From Candidatus Heimdallarchaeota archaeon (GTDB taxonomy: Archaea; Asgardarchaeota; Heimdallarchaeia; Heimdallarchaeales; Kariarchaeaceae), in the NCBI GenBank assembly GCA_021399405.1, contig JAAFKL010000265.1, positions 1-7,319 on the forward strand: a stretch of 7,319 nucleotides of DNA. The letters run 5' to 3'. Below are positions 6,764-7,319 of the stretch, one piece after another. Position 1 is the stretch's first letter; every line of letters starts with the position of its first letter. The notes below the pieces were generated by a model. It did not search any database. It was not told the DNA's origin and was given only the letters and a program-made list of their open reading frames with translations. Position numbers and translations under genes: made by a program.

Positions 6764-7319
6764 TTAATCTACACAACAATAAAATATCCGCTCATGATGA
6801 TTAATCGAATTAGATTTTCCTGCTGTAAAATTATTAAATTGTTTTTTGTAAATCTGAACTTCTCCTTTGTTTTTCAAAATTTCCTTAATTTGGACATCAC
6901 TCATCTTTGCATTAGATCTTGGATGATTTGAATTCTGAGTGCTATTATAAGAAAACAATATATGTTTCACATCGGCCTCTTCAATTAATTTCTCGAAATA
7001 TACTGCAGCATCTTTTTTATTGTACTCACTCTTAATTTGCTCACGGTCCATTTTTCGTGCTTTGCCGTACACTTCAGGTTTTTTCCATTCAGTAATATTT
7101 TCCAATACGTGATACATATCACTATACTGACGGGAATTATAAGGAGGATCAATATAGAGAATATCTCCAGATATTTCCTTGATTAATTCATTCCCATCCT
7201 TTTGGTAAACTTCGTTATTTTCATTATACTCAATTTTGATTAATGGGAGTTTTAATTTCAATTTTTTTAAGTTGTCCAGTTTCTTTCTGTACATATCATA
7301 ATGTCCAACAGTATTAGCA
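6764..7319 (-). CDS. D12-class adenine-N6 DNA methyltransferase, C-terminal part, cut by the right edge
   Basis: Transfers a methyl group from S-adenosylmethionine to N6 of adenine in a specific DNA site. The visible 184 residues contain the catalytic motif IV DPPYNSRQY at about visible residues 57-65 (bases 7124-7150), with YHVLENI and the EVYGKARKM segment following. The ILFSYNS strand and FTAGK near the end complete the recognisable pattern. This is the pattern of Dam-like (MethyltransfD12, PF02086) enzymes, closest in memory to the COG3392 group and type IIS methylases such as M.FokI. The frame stays open through NTVGHYD to the edge, so the ATG at 7294 is internal and not the start. The N-terminal part with motifs X and I (SAM binding) lies beyond the window, roughly half the usual 270-350 residues. 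It is followed 40 bases later by the helical-repeat gene, probably in one operon. Whether it belongs to a restriction system or is solitary cannot be seen here. Confidence 0.88.
   Translation of the reverse strand, partial: ANTVGHYDMYRKKLDNLKKLKLKLPLIKIEYNENNEVYQKDGNELIKEISGDILYIDPPYNSRQYSDMYHVLENITEWKKPEVYGKARKMDREQIKSEYNKKDAAVYFEKLIEEADVKHILFSYNSTQNSNHPRSNAKMSDVQIKEILKNKGEVQIYKKQFNNFTAGKSNSINHHERIFYCCVD

Noticed and set aside
6632..6931. 99-codon plus-strand frame with hydrophobic stretches resembling membrane segments
   Set aside because: It spans antisense to the ends of two supported genes. The hydrophobicity is an artefact of reading the opposite strand of charged, AT-rich codons.
1..7319. 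CRISPR array, transposase, tRNA or rRNA
   Set aside because: No regularly spaced direct repeats, no DDE/serine recombinase motifs, no terminal repeats and no cloverleaf-like or rRNA-like stretch were seen on either strand by eye.

Overview
The window looks like a stretch of AT-rich archaeal chromosome. Three things point that way. The likely start codons of three genes (515 minus, 757 plus, 1378 plus) lie about 24-32 bases from TATA-like boxes with little or no leader. The only clear Shine-Dalgarno, AGGTGA, precedes the second gene of an operon. The two secreted proteins have a signal peptide, a Ser/Thr-rich stalk, one C-terminal membrane segment and a short basic tail, as is common in archaeal surface proteins. 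The low GC and this protein style would suit an Asgard-type archaeon, but that is inference and no phylogenetic marker is present.

Layout. Bases 1-201 hold an open plus-strand frame entering from the left edge, perhaps the tail of an unrecognised gene. Bases 216-515 (minus) and 757-1194 (plus) are two small winged-helix proteins transcribed away from each other. The 241-base AT-rich region between them holds a perfect 16-base palindrome and several TATA-like boxes. Bases 1378-4504 form a two-gene plus-strand operon for cell-surface proteins: an 817-residue protein with a possible C2-like domain and a short motif reminiscent of Vps62-like proteins, then a 219-residue beta-rich protein with the same anchoring plan. 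A nested inverted repeat lies upstream of the operon.

Bases 4505-4872, between convergent transcription units, contain no intact gene. They do contain two adjoining frames (4618-4813), offset by one base at a CCCC run, whose joined product resembles the N-terminus of the GPP34/GOLPH3 family. This is best read as a frameshifted remnant. Bases 6723 down to 4873 (minus) encode a 616-residue, mostly helical protein with TPR-like segments. Forty bases upstream of it, and running off the right edge, is the C-terminal half of a D12-class adenine-N6 DNA methyltransferase with motif DPPYNSRQY. The last two genes probably share a transcript. No partner nuclease can be recognised in the window.

The genes do not form one pathway. 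The window reads as a small regulatory pair, a surface-protein operon and the edge of a DNA-modification locus. The main candidates for something new are the two-protein surface operon, the possible GPP34 remnant and the methyltransferase/helical-repeat pair.
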